Below, in pieces: positions 63,601 to 64,000 of a DNA stretch of 64,000 nucleotides; position 1 is the stretch's first letter, and each line of letters starts with the position of its first letter. Origin of the DNA: Oegoconia quadripuncta (lineage: Eukaryota > Arthropoda > Insecta > Lepidoptera > Autostichidae); assembly GCA_949316235.1 (NCBI GenBank), contig OX438745.1, positions 687,001 to 751,000 of the forward strand. The letters are read 5' to 3'. The notes under the pieces were generated by a model. The model saw only the letters and a program-made list of their open reading frames with translations. It was not told the origin of the DNA and searched no databases. Position numbers and translations under genes: made by a program.

Positions 63601-64000
63601 TGCCCAAAAAAATAGCTTAGTTAGGCCGACTTACGACAACCTTGATCCTTTTAACATTATCATTATTGACGTCACTAAACTTATACTACAGATTACCTAC
63701 AGGTTGGTCATATTCGTGCATGAAACATCCTATAAAAATGGACCAACGATTTAGGCATGCATTTTTCTACAGTGATAACCCTAATAGCTCACTCACTCGG
63801 GAAATGCGCTACTTCAGCGCAACCCTGACTTTTGTTCGCGCGACGACACGCCTGGGGCGTTATTCTCAAAACCCGCTCGCCATCCCTCGGCCATTGTCGC
63901 ATTATTTCACATCTGGAAAGGCGGAAAAGCGAAAAATTGTGTTATTATGGTAAAAAGCGAAATGCTTGAATATTGGTTTTACGCAGGTAAATCAAATCTT
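63601..64000. other. Low-repeat block at window end
   Basis: A 103-codon plus-strand ORF (63642-63953) has no recognisable domain. Composition becomes GC-balanced after 63780. Confidence 0.3.

Noticed and set aside
63642..63953. 103-codon ORF at the window end
   Set aside because: No recognisable domain, splice context or codon bias; kept only as an unassigned stretch.

Overview
This is an AT-rich, repeat-saturated stretch of a eukaryotic, almost certainly lepidopteran (moth or butterfly), genome. The evidence is the repeat content: tRNA-headed SINEs, RTE-like and CR1/jockey-like LINE 3' ends of kinds familiar from Lepidoptera, and mariner-type inverted-repeat elements. There are no operons, ribosome binding sites or bacterial features. 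Family assignments rest on reading the sequence; no database was searched, and repeat boundaries are usually good to about 5-20 bases.

Only one host protein-coding segment is recognisable: a 164-bp internal exon of complexin (cpx) at 56824-56987 on the plus strand. It has a pyrimidine-rich acceptor ending in CAG and a gtgagt donor. I found neither the preceding coding exon (which should carry the N-terminus) nor the following one (which should begin with Tyr-Asn-Ile-Lys-Lys or similar). The simplest reading is that most of the window is intron, or 5' non-coding sequence plus intron, of a large neuronal gene.

The rest is a graveyard of mobile elements, which I give working names. SINE-A: about 330 bp, A-box tggctcaatg, B-box ggttcgatccc, A-rich tail, about 25 full or partial copies. 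SINE-B: about 270 bp, A-box tggtgtagtgg, B-box ggttcgaatcc, about 18 copies. SINE-C: shares head and core with B, about 5 copies. LINE remains fall into several groups: RTE-like 3' tails and C-terminal ORF pieces, and CR1/jockey-like C-termini and 3' UTRs (LINE-G, LINE-H, LINE-K and others). DNA elements: a mariner-like copy with a broken transposase (2235-3533) and its shortened relative (53385-54239); family E with CAGGGTGAA termini; family F with GGTCTTTACC termini; three one-off inverted-repeat elements (5161-5647, 32720-33412, 43918-44306); and a 150-bp MITE at 40679-40832. Dispersed families J, N, P, S and T are unclassified.

Layout: 1-10 kb holds the mariner copy, two TIR elements and LINE debris. 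10-20 kb is sparser, with CTACG-rich clusters. 20-33 kb is dense in SINEs and RTE pieces. 33.8-35.1 kb is a low-repeat block. 35-46 kb holds SINE clusters, a 62-bp satellite array and a foldback element. 46-56 kb is mixed, with the second mariner relative inside a 63-bp tandem repeat. 56-57 kb is the complexin exon, hemmed in by LINE tails. 57-64 kb has nested SINE/LINE insertions and several low-repeat blocks. Many insertions interrupt older ones, so their relative age can be read directly. I see no convincing new multi-gene system; the most interesting signals are structural.
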